Source: Dipteris shenzhenensis (lineage: Eukaryota > Polypodiophyta > Polypodiopsida > Gleicheniales). Taken from it: a DNA stretch of 64,000 bases. The number at the start of each line of letters is the position of its first letter. The first letter of the stretch is position 1. The DNA is taken from NCBI GenBank assembly GCA_047967505.1, contig CM106539.1. One strand, given 5' to 3'. The notes below the pieces were generated by a model. The model was not told where the DNA came from and searched no databases. It saw nothing but the letters and a program-made list of their open reading frames with translations. Position numbers and translations under genes: made by a program. Shown here in pieces: positions 10,169 through 21,351 of this stretch.

Positions 10169-10977
10169 CTAAAATGCCCATACTTGATCCTTCATAAACT
10201 CAGTGTCTACAAGCAAGGACGTTTCATTCTCACCTTCCACCATGATAGCCTTCTCTTTACCTTTATTTGGTTTCATGATCTTATCATGCCTCTTAGTATA
10301 GCAAAACTTCTCCACATGACCATCTCTTCCACAATAAGAACATTGTCGAGTATCTCACATGGTTTTCTTCTTTTTGCTAACAGCACAGCTGAGTAAGCTC
10401 TTGAGTCATAGATGGACAAACTGGCTTGCTTCTCCTCACTCATAAGCATTGCCACATAGTCGGGAAGTCCAAATCATCATCAAGATGTAAAATTTGGATT
10501 GTCTCTCCATAATGCTCTGTGGGTAGAGTCCTTAGTAGAATCGTCTTCTTGTCTCCATCCTCCACTTTAGCTCCAAGATCACTAAGTTGTCTGAGGAGAG
10601 CTTGCATTTGATTTAGAAATGCCCCCAAGGTCTCTGATGCATCCATTTGAAGATCAAACAAATCTTGCTTTAAATTAGACTTCGAATGCTTCATTTTAAC
10701 ACCAAAGAGTGTTTCTAGAGTAACCCAATTTTTTGCAGTTACTGACATCAAGGTGAGGAAATGATCACATCCAAGAGCTCTTCCCATGAAACTGACCGCC
10801 TTCTGATCTCTTTGCTCCCAAAGCGATATCTTATCAGCTTCAGTGGAGCGTTCTTTTGGCTTCTTCTCATTAGTACTGGCCACCAATTGCCACAAACCCT
10901 TTTGCATGAACAACAAATGTGTGGCTAACTGCCATGATGGAAAACATTTTCCATTGAACATCATAAGGTAGCTCCAT
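10169..10977 (-). pseudogene. Gag of the gag-only LTR element, frameshifted
   Basis: The likely start is the ATG at 10975-10977 (MELP), with a frameshift a few codons later; the main frame then runs 10964-10440. It contains the copia-type gag core: WVTLETLFGVKMKHSKSNL, LKQDLFDLQM, and a block of the form LLRTLPTEHYGETI. A second frameshift near 10450 leads to LMSEEKQAS, and a third frame gives a zinc knuckle, CSYCGRDGHVEKFC (CX2CX4HX4C, intact), near 10330. The frame ends at a TAG at 10169-10171. Gag forms the particle that packages element RNA. At least two frameshifts mean this copy cannot make it. Confidence 0.8.
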
Positions 10978-11152
10978 GCTTATCCTTTCTGGTCGAATCC
11001 ATGATACCACTGACTTCTGCAAGTATCTCAAGAGAAGTTCTCTAACTCTGTTGATTAGTCCGTCGCTCTTCAAAATCTAGATATTCGATCACCAGAGCAA
11101 TAAGGAACGGAAACACCACACACTGATAGAGCTCCCTAGCTCTGATACCACT

Positions 11153-11674
11153 TGTTGGCAATCAGAGATGCAAGCTAGCAAAAGTGAGCAGCACATAAAA
11201 TATAAAACATAAAATATAAAAGACCACATATTTCAATCAACATACTCAATATCTGCTCATCCCTGCCGGGTTTAATGCAAAAGATTGAGCCACAAAGGCT
11301 TACAAATTCATCATGACACACAGTCGTGATCACCAAGACACACAGTCACTCAAAGCTCCTCATAGGAGTTCACAACAACAACTAACTGCATCTAATCCTA
11401 CTCTACTATATGAGGAACCAACTCTCATCACCTCTGAGATCACAAGTTGGTGGAGATACTTGTGCACATAGGCAAGAGGTAAGAAGAACCTATGAGGTCA
11501 AAACCACCTACCATGTAATTTTGCATGCAAGGCAACCAATCATGCATATTTGGTTGCATGGGCCAATCCCATAGCTTGTGATTGTGCCATCCAGCCAATC
11601 AAGTGAGTCTTTATTAACCTGAGAACTAAAGAGTCCTCCCCATGAGGATGAGCTTCAATGGCTCTAAGCCAACA
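11153..11674 (-). repeat. 5' LTR of the gag-only element
   Basis: It has perfect 7-base terminal inverted repeats (TGTTGGC and GCCAACA) and lies directly next to the primer-binding site at 11139-11152. Confidence 0.92.
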
Positions 11675-11744
11675 ATGTCCGCACAAACAGTCCGTTTGAA
11701 GCACAATTCAAAGAAAAAATACTAGCATCGAGAAGGAAGCAAAT
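11675..11744 (+). pseudogene. Distal part of the coding-like frame displaced by the LTR element
   Basis: With the element and one copy of the ATGTC duplication removed, the frame ending MPDDV at 9361 continues as RTNSPFEAQFKEKILASRR to a TAG at about 11742-11744. Continuity of frame across the insertion is direct evidence that the site was read as one sequence before insertion. Whether it was ever translated is not known. Confidence 0.4.
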
Positions 11745-12360
11745 TCCTTAGAACATACATACATTTTACAACTAGAAACTACATCAACTTCAAAAGCATA
11801 TAACAATATAAAAGTAAACCCTACAAGTGCTAGAAAATATTCTTAATTGAAGAACAAGAACCTGATATAAATAAATAAAAAACTCATTATTTTACTTGAT
11901 TTTCTCTAAACATTCATTTTACTTTGTAATTACTTTACTCCATTTCTAAGCACAAGAAGCTGATATAAATAAAAAACATACTCACTATTTTACTTAATTT
12001 TCTTTAAACATTCATATTACTTTGCATTTACTTCACTCCATTTGTGTCACACAATTCTTTGTCACTCCATCCATGCCAACCTAGGGCCAACCTATCAAAA
12101 TCAATCATCTCTCATCTTTATTTGTACGTTTTACATTTAATGACTACATATGAACTTGCACATAGCAATTGTTGGGGCACAAAAAAGAAGAAGAAGTAAT
12201 CATTAAAAACAAACCCTTATGCTACCTACCGCAATCTAGTTAACAACTTTATAGATTATACTATGTAGTAATATTTTTATACATAGTTTATTCATATATT
12301 ATTATATTATTTATACAAAATATTTTATACACATATTTCATAAACCATTCTTGACTTTGA
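11745..12360. other. AT-rich intergenic DNA
   Basis: No coding signal. There is one local near-duplication (ACAAGAACCTGATATAAATAAATAAAAAAC near 11850 and again near 11950). Confidence 0.5.
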
Positions 12361-12369
12361 GAAACGTTA

Positions 12370-12720
12370 AAAAGTTTCAAAATTTGCAAATAAATGCAAA
12401 CTTTTTGAAGTTGTTACCCATGCAATAAGTTTGAGAATTATTGAAAAGTTTCAAAAAGCACAAAGGAAAGCCAGTTTCTTGAAGTTATTGAGTATGAAAT
12501 AGGTTAAAGGTGTTGTGTATGCAATAGGTTGGGAGAGTTTTTACAGAAGTCTTGAAAAGCTTGAAGTTGTTGCATATGCAATAGGTTGGGAGACGAGAAT
12601 TGGGAAATTTTCAAAAAACTTAATAGTTGGAAATCGTTGTGTACACAATAGGTTGGAAAGCAATTCACCTATTGCGACATTTTGAAAAAATTTCCAATCG
12701 TGTAATAGGTTGAGATGAGG
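12370..12720 (+). repeat. Degenerate tandem repeat with core GCAATAGGTTGGGAG
   Basis: At least six diverged units each contain a form of TATGCAATAGGTTGGGAG, with AAAAGTTTCAAAA and TTGAAGTTGTTG between them. The spacing is irregular, roughly 30-80 bases. It is an old minisatellite with no coding potential. Confidence 0.65.
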
Positions 12721-12899
12721 ATAAAACCGTGACGTTTGAAGAATGAAGTGTGGAATGAAGGATTGAGTGAGGGCTATGCTACTTATACTAAACCTAAAAG
12801 GTTGCCCTAAATCTAATTATATCCTTCACCCTATAAAATCCCTAGTCCCTTGTGATTCTCTCATTCTCACTCCTAATTTTCAAATATTCCTCTTGCTCC

Positions 12900-13078
12900 A
12901 TCACTCACGGGCTTCTACTCCTCCTCCTCCTCCTTCCCCTCCAACCACCTCTCCTTCCCCTCTCCCCCTCCAACCACCTTCTCCCCTACCTCTCCTTCCC
13001 CTCTCCCCCTCCAACCACTTTCTCACTCTACCTCCACCCTCCCTCCCTTCCTCTCTCCTCTCCTCTCCCCCCCCTCTC

Positions 13079-13140
<62 letters not shown>

Positions 13141-13560
13141 CCCCATTGTGCCTCCCTCCCTCCCACCCGCCGTCTTCCTCCCTCCCCCTCACCCGCCCAC
13201 CACCCTCCCCATGTGCTACCTCTTCCCCCCCCTCTCCCACTTGCCACATGTGCCCACTTGACTCTCCCACCCCACCACCTCCCTCCCCCCCTTCTCTCTC
13301 TCTTTCTCTCATTGCCTCCCCCCCTCTCTCTCTCTCTCTCTCTCTCCCATTGCACCTCCCTCCCTCCCCACCCGCCATCTCCCTCCCTCCCCCCTCCCCT
13401 GCCTACCACCCTCCCCATGTGCCGCCTCCTCCCCCCCTCTCCCACTTGCCACCTGTGGCCACTTGACTCTCCCAACCGACCACCTCCCTCCCCCCCTTCT
13501 CTCTCTCTTTCTCTCATCGCCTCCCCCGCCCCCCCCCTCTCTCTCTCTCTCATGGGCGAA
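12900..13560. repeat. CT-rich block with (CT)n tract and tandem duplication of about 205 bp
   Basis: The plus strand is almost pure pyrimidine. A CT run spans about 13073-13139. From about 13144 a unit starting CATTGYRCCTCCCTCCCTCC is repeated from 13348 to about 13552, with landmarks such as CTCCCCATGTGCYRCCTC and CACTTGCCAC conserved between copies. Long frames on both strands (Pro/Ser/Leu-rich, or Arg/Glu/Gly-rich) are composition artefacts. Confidence 0.85.
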
Positions 13561-14000
13561 GGGGAGAAGTTGGTGGGTTGAAAGGGGGGGGCATGCCTGG
13601 ATAGAGCGAGGGGGCAAGCATGGGCGGGGGGCAAGCAAAGGGATGCAAAGAGGGAAGTGAGGATTGCCTACCCTTGCACAAACCTCTTGGACACGCAACA
13701 GGTTGAGGGGCGGGGGGATCACCCCTTGGCCTCCCTCCTTGGTGCTCGGGCTTCCACTCCCTCCTCAGCGTCCCTCCTTGTTGCCCCTACTTGGCTCCCT
13801 CCTTCATGCACATTCTTCGCCCCCTCCTCAGCCACCTCCTTTGTGCCCCTCCTCCGCCCCCTCCTTGGCCCACTCCTCCATGCCCCTCCTTAGCCCCTCT
13901 TTCGTGCCCCTCATCTACCCCCCTCTTACCTCAGCCTCCAAGACCCTAGCCTCCCCCTCTCCCATCAGGCCTCCACTACTCCCCTTGACCCCCTAATCCC
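13561..14000. repeat. C-rich low-complexity segment
   Basis: Short imperfect repeats of CCCCTCCTTsGCyCCCTC type. No gene is supported. Confidence 0.55.
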
Positions 14001-14345
14001 TAAAATTCTAAAGTTAATTAAAGATAATTTTAAGTCTATTTTAAAAATAATTAAATTGGCTTTTTTAGTAAAAAATAGCTTATCTAAATTAACGTTTCAA
14101 TATAAAAATGTATTAAAAAAATATTTAACTTATATATTTTTTAAAATTAATTAAATTTACTTATCTTTTAACAAAAATTTATTTGAATTAAGTTTATGTT
14201 TTAAACAAATATTATTTATTTAATTTTTATTTAAAAAGTTAATTTTACTTTATTCAAAAGGAATTGGCTTAAATAAATCTAGTTTTAAATTAAGTTTAAA
14301 TTCAATGATACTTAAGGTTTGAAATTTAATTTAAATTTATTTACA
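14000..14345. other. AT-rich spacer
   Basis: A sharp composition change from C-rich to strongly AT-rich sequence (TTTAAAATTAATTAAAT type). It is non-coding on both strands. Confidence 0.5.
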
Positions 14346-14443
14346 AGAAGTCATGGCAACCTCTGAGGCTCCAAAGGTTATTGAGCAATATATCGATAAT
14401 GGTTGGTGGAGAAAAATTCAAAGTGCATCTTGACTATCACTGT

Positions 14444-14610
14444 TGTCTGTGTGGCAACATGGACTTAGGTAGCATAAAATGTGTGCACGTAGAGTAATGG
14501 CAAAGCTCCGCTTGTACTTGCATAAGGCTAGGAATAATCTCTCTTAGAAATCCAACATGCACGTTCTACATGAAAGTTCCACATGTGATTCCTACATGCA
14601 TGTTCTCACC
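14444..14610 (+). repeat. Inverted relative of the repeat inserted in Helitron Rep
   Basis: The stretch with CTTGTACTTGCATAAGGCTAG and AATAATCTCTCTTAG is shared, in opposite orientation, with 5630-5812 and includes the GATTCCTACATGCATGTTCT unit. It marks a second member of the same repeat family, followed here by a CCA/C-rich tract. Confidence 0.8.
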
Positions 14611-14745
14611 ACCACCACCCCCACCCCCACCCCCACCCCCACCACCCCCTTTCCCCTTCCTCCCCCCCACCCTTACCCCCCCTTACCCCTCCACCCCTTC
14701 CCCTCCCACCCCCCCTCTCCACCACCACCCACGGCGGTGCTCTAC
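14608..14745. repeat. (CCA)n / C-rich simple repeat
   Basis: ACCACCACC passes into CCCCCACCCC and related runs. Proline-rich frames here are artefacts. Confidence 0.85.
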
Positions 14746-14929
14746 CGATGCCCCACATGAATTTTTTTGATGAAATTTTTACGGCGGGATTTTTTTATGG
14801 AAAATTTTCACCAAAATTTATTCATCGAAATTTTTTTGACGGGATATTTTTGCCAAATTTTTTTCCTTGAAACTTTTGCCTTTATATACAAAAAGGAAAA
14901 AAGGACCTCAACTTACTTTAGTTAGATTA

Positions 14930-15120
14930 ACCCCCTACGTTAGGTTAGCTTAGTTAGGTAAGGTTAGACTAATTGGGGATAGGTTAGGTGAGCCTTAGGT
15001 TAGATAAGCCTTAACTATAGTTAGCTCAACTAACTGTAGCTAGTTAGGCCCAATTAGCTAAGTTAGTTAAACTAAACCAATTAGAGTAACTAAACTAGTA
15101 TCAATTAGTTGGCTCTTCAA
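14930..15120. repeat. TTAG-rich degenerate simple repeat
   Basis: Dense but irregular GTTAGGTTAG / AACTAAACTA motifs occur on both strands. It is not a regular telomere-type array. The flanking 14760-14930 and 15121-15604 hold no recognisable gene. Confidence 0.5.
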
Positions 15121-15604
15121 ACTAAAGGCCATTCACACTACCCTTAAGGTCAAAGTTCCCCCCCTTAAAAAAGGCCTAATTTTGTCCCTAATTCACCACA
15201 ACTTTTAGAGACTGTAACTCATCCATTTGGGACCCAAACTGAACCCCGATTGAACTGTTGTTTCACATGGAAACATCATGCTATGGGACATTTTCCTAGC
15301 CCATTGCACGCCATTTTGGCATCCCTAGCACTCACTAATTCATGCCCCCATGTGGATCCCTTTTTGCACTGATTCGCTCATAAATTTCCATCGTGACCTC
15401 CGATTGACAATCTGTCTACACCTGCACATTTTGACACTCACGTGGGATAATCCTATGCATATTATTAAAACAACGGTTTCTCCTACACAAACGCATTTGT
15501 AGCCCCCCTAACACACCTACATCATCACATGCACTTGCGGGGAAGAGGCACCCCTCTCGACAAATCTACATGCAACTACGCTCCGGCCAACGCCTCTAAA
15601 AATT

Positions 15605-15775
15605 TGAGAGTGCTCTCAACAGAAGCAAGAACGGAAGAGGGAGAGAGAGAAACAGAGAGCCACACAAGTTTTGGTGGGTGCAAAACCACCCTAATCTTCT
15701 TTTTCATTCATTTGTATATGTGTTTGAGTATTGTACATAACCGGGGTAAAGGCACAGTGACCTTTAACCCCCACA
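15605..15775 (-). repeat. 3' LTR of copia element
   Basis: It starts TGAGAGTGCTCTCAAC and ends AACCCCCACA on the plus strand. The TATA-like box read on the minus strand is changed to ATATACAAATG. Confidence 0.95.
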
Positions 15776-15828
15776 ACCTCCCACTTAAAGGACAATGTGC
15801 CTTTAAGGGAGAACAACCACTGAGCATA

Positions 15829-18800
15829 CTATCCAATGCCCATCAATACACGACAATACTCAAACCACTGACTAGGTAGACTCTTCATCAGCATATCTAT
15901 AGGGTTATCATCTGTATGAACCTTGACAAGCTCTATGCTCTTGTCCTCAAGTACCTCCCTGATGAAATGGTACCTGACCTCAATGTGTTTGGTCTTTGCA
16001 TGAAAGACCGGATTCCGTGCTAGCTAAATAGCACTCATGGAATCACTATGCAATGTCGGTACACCTGTATGAATCCCCAAATCTCCCACTAGCCGATCAA
16101 GCCATATAGCCTCCTTGCAACCCTCTGTGGTTGCAACATACTCAGCCTCTGTGGTAGACAAAGCAACGCACTTCTATGCGCGAGACATCCACGACACTGC
16201 ACCACCTGCAAAGGTGAACACATAACCAGAAGTGGATCTCCTACTATCCACATGCCCTGCATAGTCTGAATCTGTGTACCCAAGTACACACATGTCTCCT
16301 CTACCAAAGCAGATGCACATCTCCTTGGTACCCTTCATGTACCTCATGATGCACTTAACTACCTCCCAATGCCTCTTTCTTGAATTAGCCATATACCGGC
16401 TAACAACTCCCACTGCAAATACAATGTCTGGTCTAGTAGCTATCATAGCATACATAAGACTCCCAACCGCTGATGCATAAGGAACCTTGGCCATCATGGC
16501 CCTCTCCTCATCTGATTTGGGACTATCTGTATGACTTAGTTTCACATATGGAGGCAATGGAGTACTCACTACCTTCCCCCCCTCCATATTGAAATGCTGC
16601 AATACTTTTGTAACATACTCTTTTTGTGAAAGCCAAAGGAGTTTCCTACTCCGATCACGCGTGATGCGCATACCAAGAATATGACCTGCAAGTCCCAAAT
16701 CCTTCATATTAAAGGCCTCATGCAACTTGGCCTTTAATGCATCTAGCTCATAAGTATTCTTGCTAGCCAATAGCATATCATCCACATATAGTGCCAAGAT
16801 TATCAGGCTATTATCCTTAGCCCTTTTAGTGTAGAGGCAGTGATCAATTTCACTCCTTCTAAAACCCTGGGACCGAATGAAAGCATCAAACTTCTGATAC
16901 CATTCTCTAGGTGCTTGCTTAAGACCATAGAGACTCTTCTTCAGCGTGCAAACTAAATGCTCTTTGCCCTTTTCTTCAAAGCCTTCCAGCTGCACCATGT
17001 AAATTTCCTCATGCAAATCCCCATGCAAGAAAGCTGTCTTGACATCCATCTGCATAAGCTCCATATCCTCTAATGCCACTAGTCCAAGCATGCATCTAAG
17101 TGTGGTCATCTTCACACCGGAGAGAATATCTCATCAAAGTCCACACCTTTCTCTTGCTTGAACCCTTTAGCGACCAAACGGGCCTTGTACCTAGGCACAT
17201 CATCACCTGTGACCTTCATTTTGTAGACCCATTTACATGGCAATGCTTTCTTTCCATGTGGCAAAGAAACCAAGTCCCAAGTCTTATTCTTCATAAGTGA
17301 ACTCATCTCTGATTGCATAGCATACTCCCACTTGCATTGATCCTCGTGCATCATAGCCTCTCTGTAGCAAGAAGGCTCCCCGCAATCAGTAAGCATCACA
17401 TAGTCTACCCCTGGAACAAACCTATCAGGTGGTCTAGACACTCTAGATGATCTTCTCAAGGGCATTTCAGCTTGCTGTCCCACCTGCATATCAGCCACAT
17501 TTGGCTCATCATTTCCACCAATAGATGATCCATCATCTACCCTTGATTGTATACCTGTGGGAGTACTTGGTGGTACCATTTCTTGCACATTTGGTGCATG
17601 GACAGCTTGCTGTCTATCAACATATGCAGGTGGTTTCACATCCTAGAAAGTGATTCTCCTCATTTCCACATCCCTCATGGGTGCCTTATGCATCTTCTTC
17701 TCATTGAAGACTACATCATGGCTGCATATGATCTTCCTTGCTTCTAGATCCTAGAGATGATAGCCCATCTCTCCACTTTCACCATAACCTAGAAAGATGC
17801 ATTTCCTAGACTTAGGATCTAGCTTCTTTCAAAGCTCTTTTGGCACATGTGCATATGCCTCACACCCAAATATATGCAAATGAGAGTAAGAGGGCTTCTT
17901 ACCACTCCATGCCTCTTTAGGAATACCGCCATCCAAACTCTTACTAGGTGATCTATTGATCACATGCACTGCAGTCTTCATTGCCTCAGCCCAAAAACCA
18001 CTAGAAAGACGCATTGGAAAGCATGCATTGCAACCTTTCTTGAATGGTACGGTTCATCTTTTCTGCAACTGGGTTTTGCTCTAGAGTACGAGGGGATGTG
18101 AGCTCCCTCTTAATCCCACGTGTGTCACAGAAATGCTGAAAGTCATGAGAGAGATACTCTCCACCATTGTCAGTCCGTAGGCATTTAAGCGTTCTACCTG
18201 ACTGATTCTCAACCAAGGCCAGCCATTTTTGAAATACCTGGAACACATCACTCTTCCGAGCTATAGCATAAGCCCACACTTTCCTAGTTGCATCATCCAT
18301 GAATGTCACATAGTATTCAGCCCCACCTAATGACCGTGTAGGCATGGGACCACATACGTCTGAATGCACCAAATCAAGCTTTTCAAACTCTTTCTTTCCC
18401 CTTCTTTTATGGGTTGATTTAGTGTGCTTCCCATAGAGACAATGCTCACAAAATTCAAAATTAGAGAAACTCAAATGCAGTACATAACCCAAACGGCATA
18501 AGAGTTTCATTCCATTCTGGCTCATGTGCCCCAACCTGCAAGGCCACAAAGAAGTGCTTGGCTGCTCGGTTATTGCAACAACATGATCAAATACCGCTGA
18601 TACATGTAAGGGATACAAAGTCCCACACTTGGCACCCCTGGCCAAAAGCATAGAGCCCTTCTGAATTTTCCAACTCTGAAAGCCAAAAGTGGTGTGAAAA
18701 CTAGCATCATCCAGTTGACCCACTGAAATAAGACTCTTGGTCAACTTAGACACATGTCTCACATGTTTCAAAATAAATGTAGACCCATTTGCAAAAGAAA

Positions 18801-18940
18801 ACTTTATGTCACCTACTCCCACTATGTCACATGCATAGTCATTTCCAAGATGCACACAACCTATCTTTCCACTGTCATAAGTGGAGAACCATTCCCTATG
18901 GGGAGTAACATGGAATGAAGCACCAGAATCCAAAATCCAA
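15829..18940 (-). pseudogene. Copia pol (protease, integrase, reverse transcriptase, RNase H), with stops and frameshifts
   Basis: An in-frame TAG just before WILDSGASFH separates gag from the aspartic protease active site DSGAS. Integrase follows: LVHSDVCGPMP (first Asp), LRTDNGGEY (second Asp) and QNPVAEKMN (Glu), so the catalytic triad is present. A frameshift near 18010 leads to FWAEAMKTAVHVINRSPSK. Reverse transcriptase starts near 17300 (KWVYKMKV, YKARLVAKGF), shifts frame at about 17113, then has QMDVKTAFLHGDL and the catalytic LYVDDMLLAS. RNase H has GYTDSDYAGHVDSRRSTSG, then a TAG, ALSTTEAEYVA, and a second TAG before LARNPVFHAKTKHIE. The frame ends at 15829. These enzymes would copy and integrate the element; at least two frameshifts and three stops disable them. 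Confidence 0.9.
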
Positions 18941-18942
18941 TC

Positions 18943-19889
18943 CTAGGAATATGCATCATCTAAAGTGGTAAGCAACTCTGCAGATAAACTAGACATGAAG
19001 AGAACGTCATTGTCACTATCGTGTGTGACTGCATTGATCTTCTCGATCTTCACTTTTCCTTTGTCCTCCCTTGGACTCTCTTCCTTTTGATTTGCACCCC
19101 AATTTGAATTCTTTTTCTTATCCTTTTGCTCTCTTTTCAACTTGTAGCAATCCTTTTTCATATGGCCCTTCTTGCCACAGTGGTAATACTCAATGTTCCG
19201 TGCCCTGGATTTGCTACGAGACTTCCCTCTTTCTTGGGACTTCCCCCTGAACTGTGATCTACCCCTTTGCACATTTAAGGTTGCATTCTGCTTGTTTCCA
19301 TCCATAGACACTCATATAATCTCCTCGGCCAACAAGCTACCACAACATCATCAAATTTCAGTACTCCACCAGGTGTAGAGTTACTGATAGCTGTACGAAA
19401 GGTATCCCATGAGGATGGCAATGAACATAAGAGAAATATTGCCTTAGTCTTCGCATCAAAATTCATCTTCTGAGCCTGAAGCTGGCTGAAAATAATATCG
19501 AATTCATTCAAGTGAGAAGCAATGGAGACCCCTTCCTTCATTTGTAGCTCAAACAACATCTTCATGAGGTAAACTTTATTAGAGGCAGTTTCCTTCTCAT
19601 AAGTGGCACACAGTTTCTTCCACAAATCTTCCGTAGTTTGCTCATTTACTACTGTGAAATAAACTGACTCTGCAAGATGAAGTCTAATAGTAGACTTTGC
19701 TAATGCATCCAACTCATTCCAATCATCCTCAGACATATTTGCAAGCTTAGCTTCAATCCCTGCCAAGGGTTTAATCTGCTTCTTTTGAATAATCACATCC
19801 CTTATCTATTCTTGCCACAAAGAAAAGTTTGTCCCATCAAACTTTTTAATGCTGAAAAACTCCTTTTCAGACATGGAAGAGGATGCCAT
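18943..19889 (-). pseudogene. Copia gag
   Basis: The likely start is the ATG at 19887-19889, giving MASSSMSEKEFF and then KFDGTNFSLWQE, the typical copia gag opening, followed immediately by an in-frame TAG. The frame resumes through a UBN2-type gag core (LHLAESVYFTVV, DLWKKLCATYE, KMLFELQMKEG) to about 19320. A frameshift then leads to the nucleocapsid part. Its zinc knuckle reads YYHCGKKGHMKKDC: the first Cys of the CCHC motif is Tyr, so zinc binding should be impaired. Gag normally forms the virus-like particle in the cytoplasm. Confidence 0.85.
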
Positions 19890-21351
19890 AATGCAAATAA
19901 AGCAAAATCCCAAATGCTAGTGCCTATAAGAGAGAATCACACCAAATACCAGGTGCACCCAAATGTGTATGCCACAATAGAGTGAATTATCATCAAAACT
20001 CAAAGCTCAAAGCATCAAAAGATGCAGCTGACTTATGTGCATGTACTATGCATCCATATGAGCAAATCTGGCCGAAAATAAAATGCCAACTGCAATGGCA
20101 ATCCAAAATGCCAATAAGTGCCAAATGACTCAAGCATAAACACCGTCCACTGGCATATGCATTAATAATATCTCATCCAAGAGAGCATAGCACTATCAGT
20201 GCATCACCTGCAATGTGTCAAAGCTGTCTCTCAACATAAAATAGCATCCATGTGCAAAGCGTCCATAAAAATAGCATCCCACAAGGCAATTTGGGCCTAT
20301 CAACGCATCCAATAAGGACCGCAAGCATCCAAATGGCCTATAAATCATCCACTGCAACCCAATGCACACCACGAATGAGTGCACACTGCTCAAACTACGA
20401 CTAGAGTGATCTGCATAAGGTATGCTCAAGAAATCGTAGTCCCACGGTAATGACCGCTACTGAAAATAGAACATGAGATGCCTCAAAACATGGGTGCCAT
20501 TGCATAATCGGACTCAGCAAGAAAATTTGCAAATATCTCTCTTCTGTCGGAACTCCAAAATCCCAACCGATGAGTGAGAAATGGGAGTCAACACTTATCC
20601 ACTGCCATGTGGCATAAATCTAAGGTTTCAAAACCTTAGAATGAAAAATGCATAACAGAGAGACAAAATCGAATACATAGAGATCTATAACTCTGAAAAT
20701 CCTCCATCGAATCGCGTAAGAACTGACAGGTAGGGGTTTTTGGGCATCCGGAATGCAATGGGGCAAACGGTTTTGGAAACCATGGTCTCGATCACTGGGT
20801 CCAACACATGGACTGAAAAACGTTTTTGGAAACAGAGCTATTTGTAAACTCCACCAGAGTGCAAATGATGAGCAACATAGAAGTTTTAGGACCTCCTGAG
20901 TCCACCGGAATTGACAAATCTGCAAATGGTTACTCCAAACTTGAGTTCCAACACTCGGGTAGAAAAACGCAAAAACTAACACAGTGAGTCAGAATCCAAT
21001 GAAATGATCCCAGATTCAAGAATGAAGGTGTTTCCAAGGTCCTGAAGTGAAGTGGACACCAAAAGCAAGCAATAGTTGCCTCTACAAGTCAATATGGAGT
21101 CTCTGTCATCGAACGAAACAGGGAAAAGCTCAAAAAACGACTTTTTCTTTGAAAACACTTAACAGGCTCTCAAAACCACTTCGCAAAACCAAAGTGACTT
21201 TTCCAAAGGTTCCTCCAAGGTCTCTGCACACTCGGATGCAAGTAAAGGCAACCAAAAAGCTTCCCACAGAGCTTCTCCTTCCTTCCACAGAGCTGTTGAG
21301 CTTCAAACATTCACGCATGCTCAGCTAGATCACCCGGGCTTTGATACTAGT
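19890..21351 (-). other. Leader region of copia element
   Basis: Non-coding stretch between the primer-binding site and gag, with no conserved protein in any frame. Confidence 0.6.

Larger units (their letters stand above)
9362..11674 (-). mobile_element. Gag-only LTR retrotransposon (TR-GAG type), complete with target duplications
   Basis: Direct repeats of 506 bp (9362-9867) and 522 bp (11153-11674) start TGTTG and end CCAACA, and are flanked by a perfect 5-bp duplication, ATGTC (9357-9361 and 11675-11679). Inside the right LTR on the minus strand is AGTGGTATCAGAGC, matching the initiator tRNA-Met primer site. Inside the left LTR is the polypurine tract AAGGGGGGGTA. The internal region is only about 1.28 kb and carries gag but no protease, integrase, reverse transcriptase or RNase H. 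This is the layout of terminal-repeat elements with a GAG domain, which depend on enzymes from a related copia element. The copia affiliation rests on the gag type and PBS. Confidence 0.92.

Noticed and set aside
12767-13722. Several long overlapping Pro/Ser/Leu-rich and Arg/Glu/Gly-rich frames
   Set aside because: All derive from the pyrimidine-rich tract and its duplication; composition alone opens the frames.
14930-15120. Interstitial telomere array
   Set aside because: TTAGG motifs are dense but irregular, and mixed with AACTAA on the same strand, so no regular telomere unit is present.
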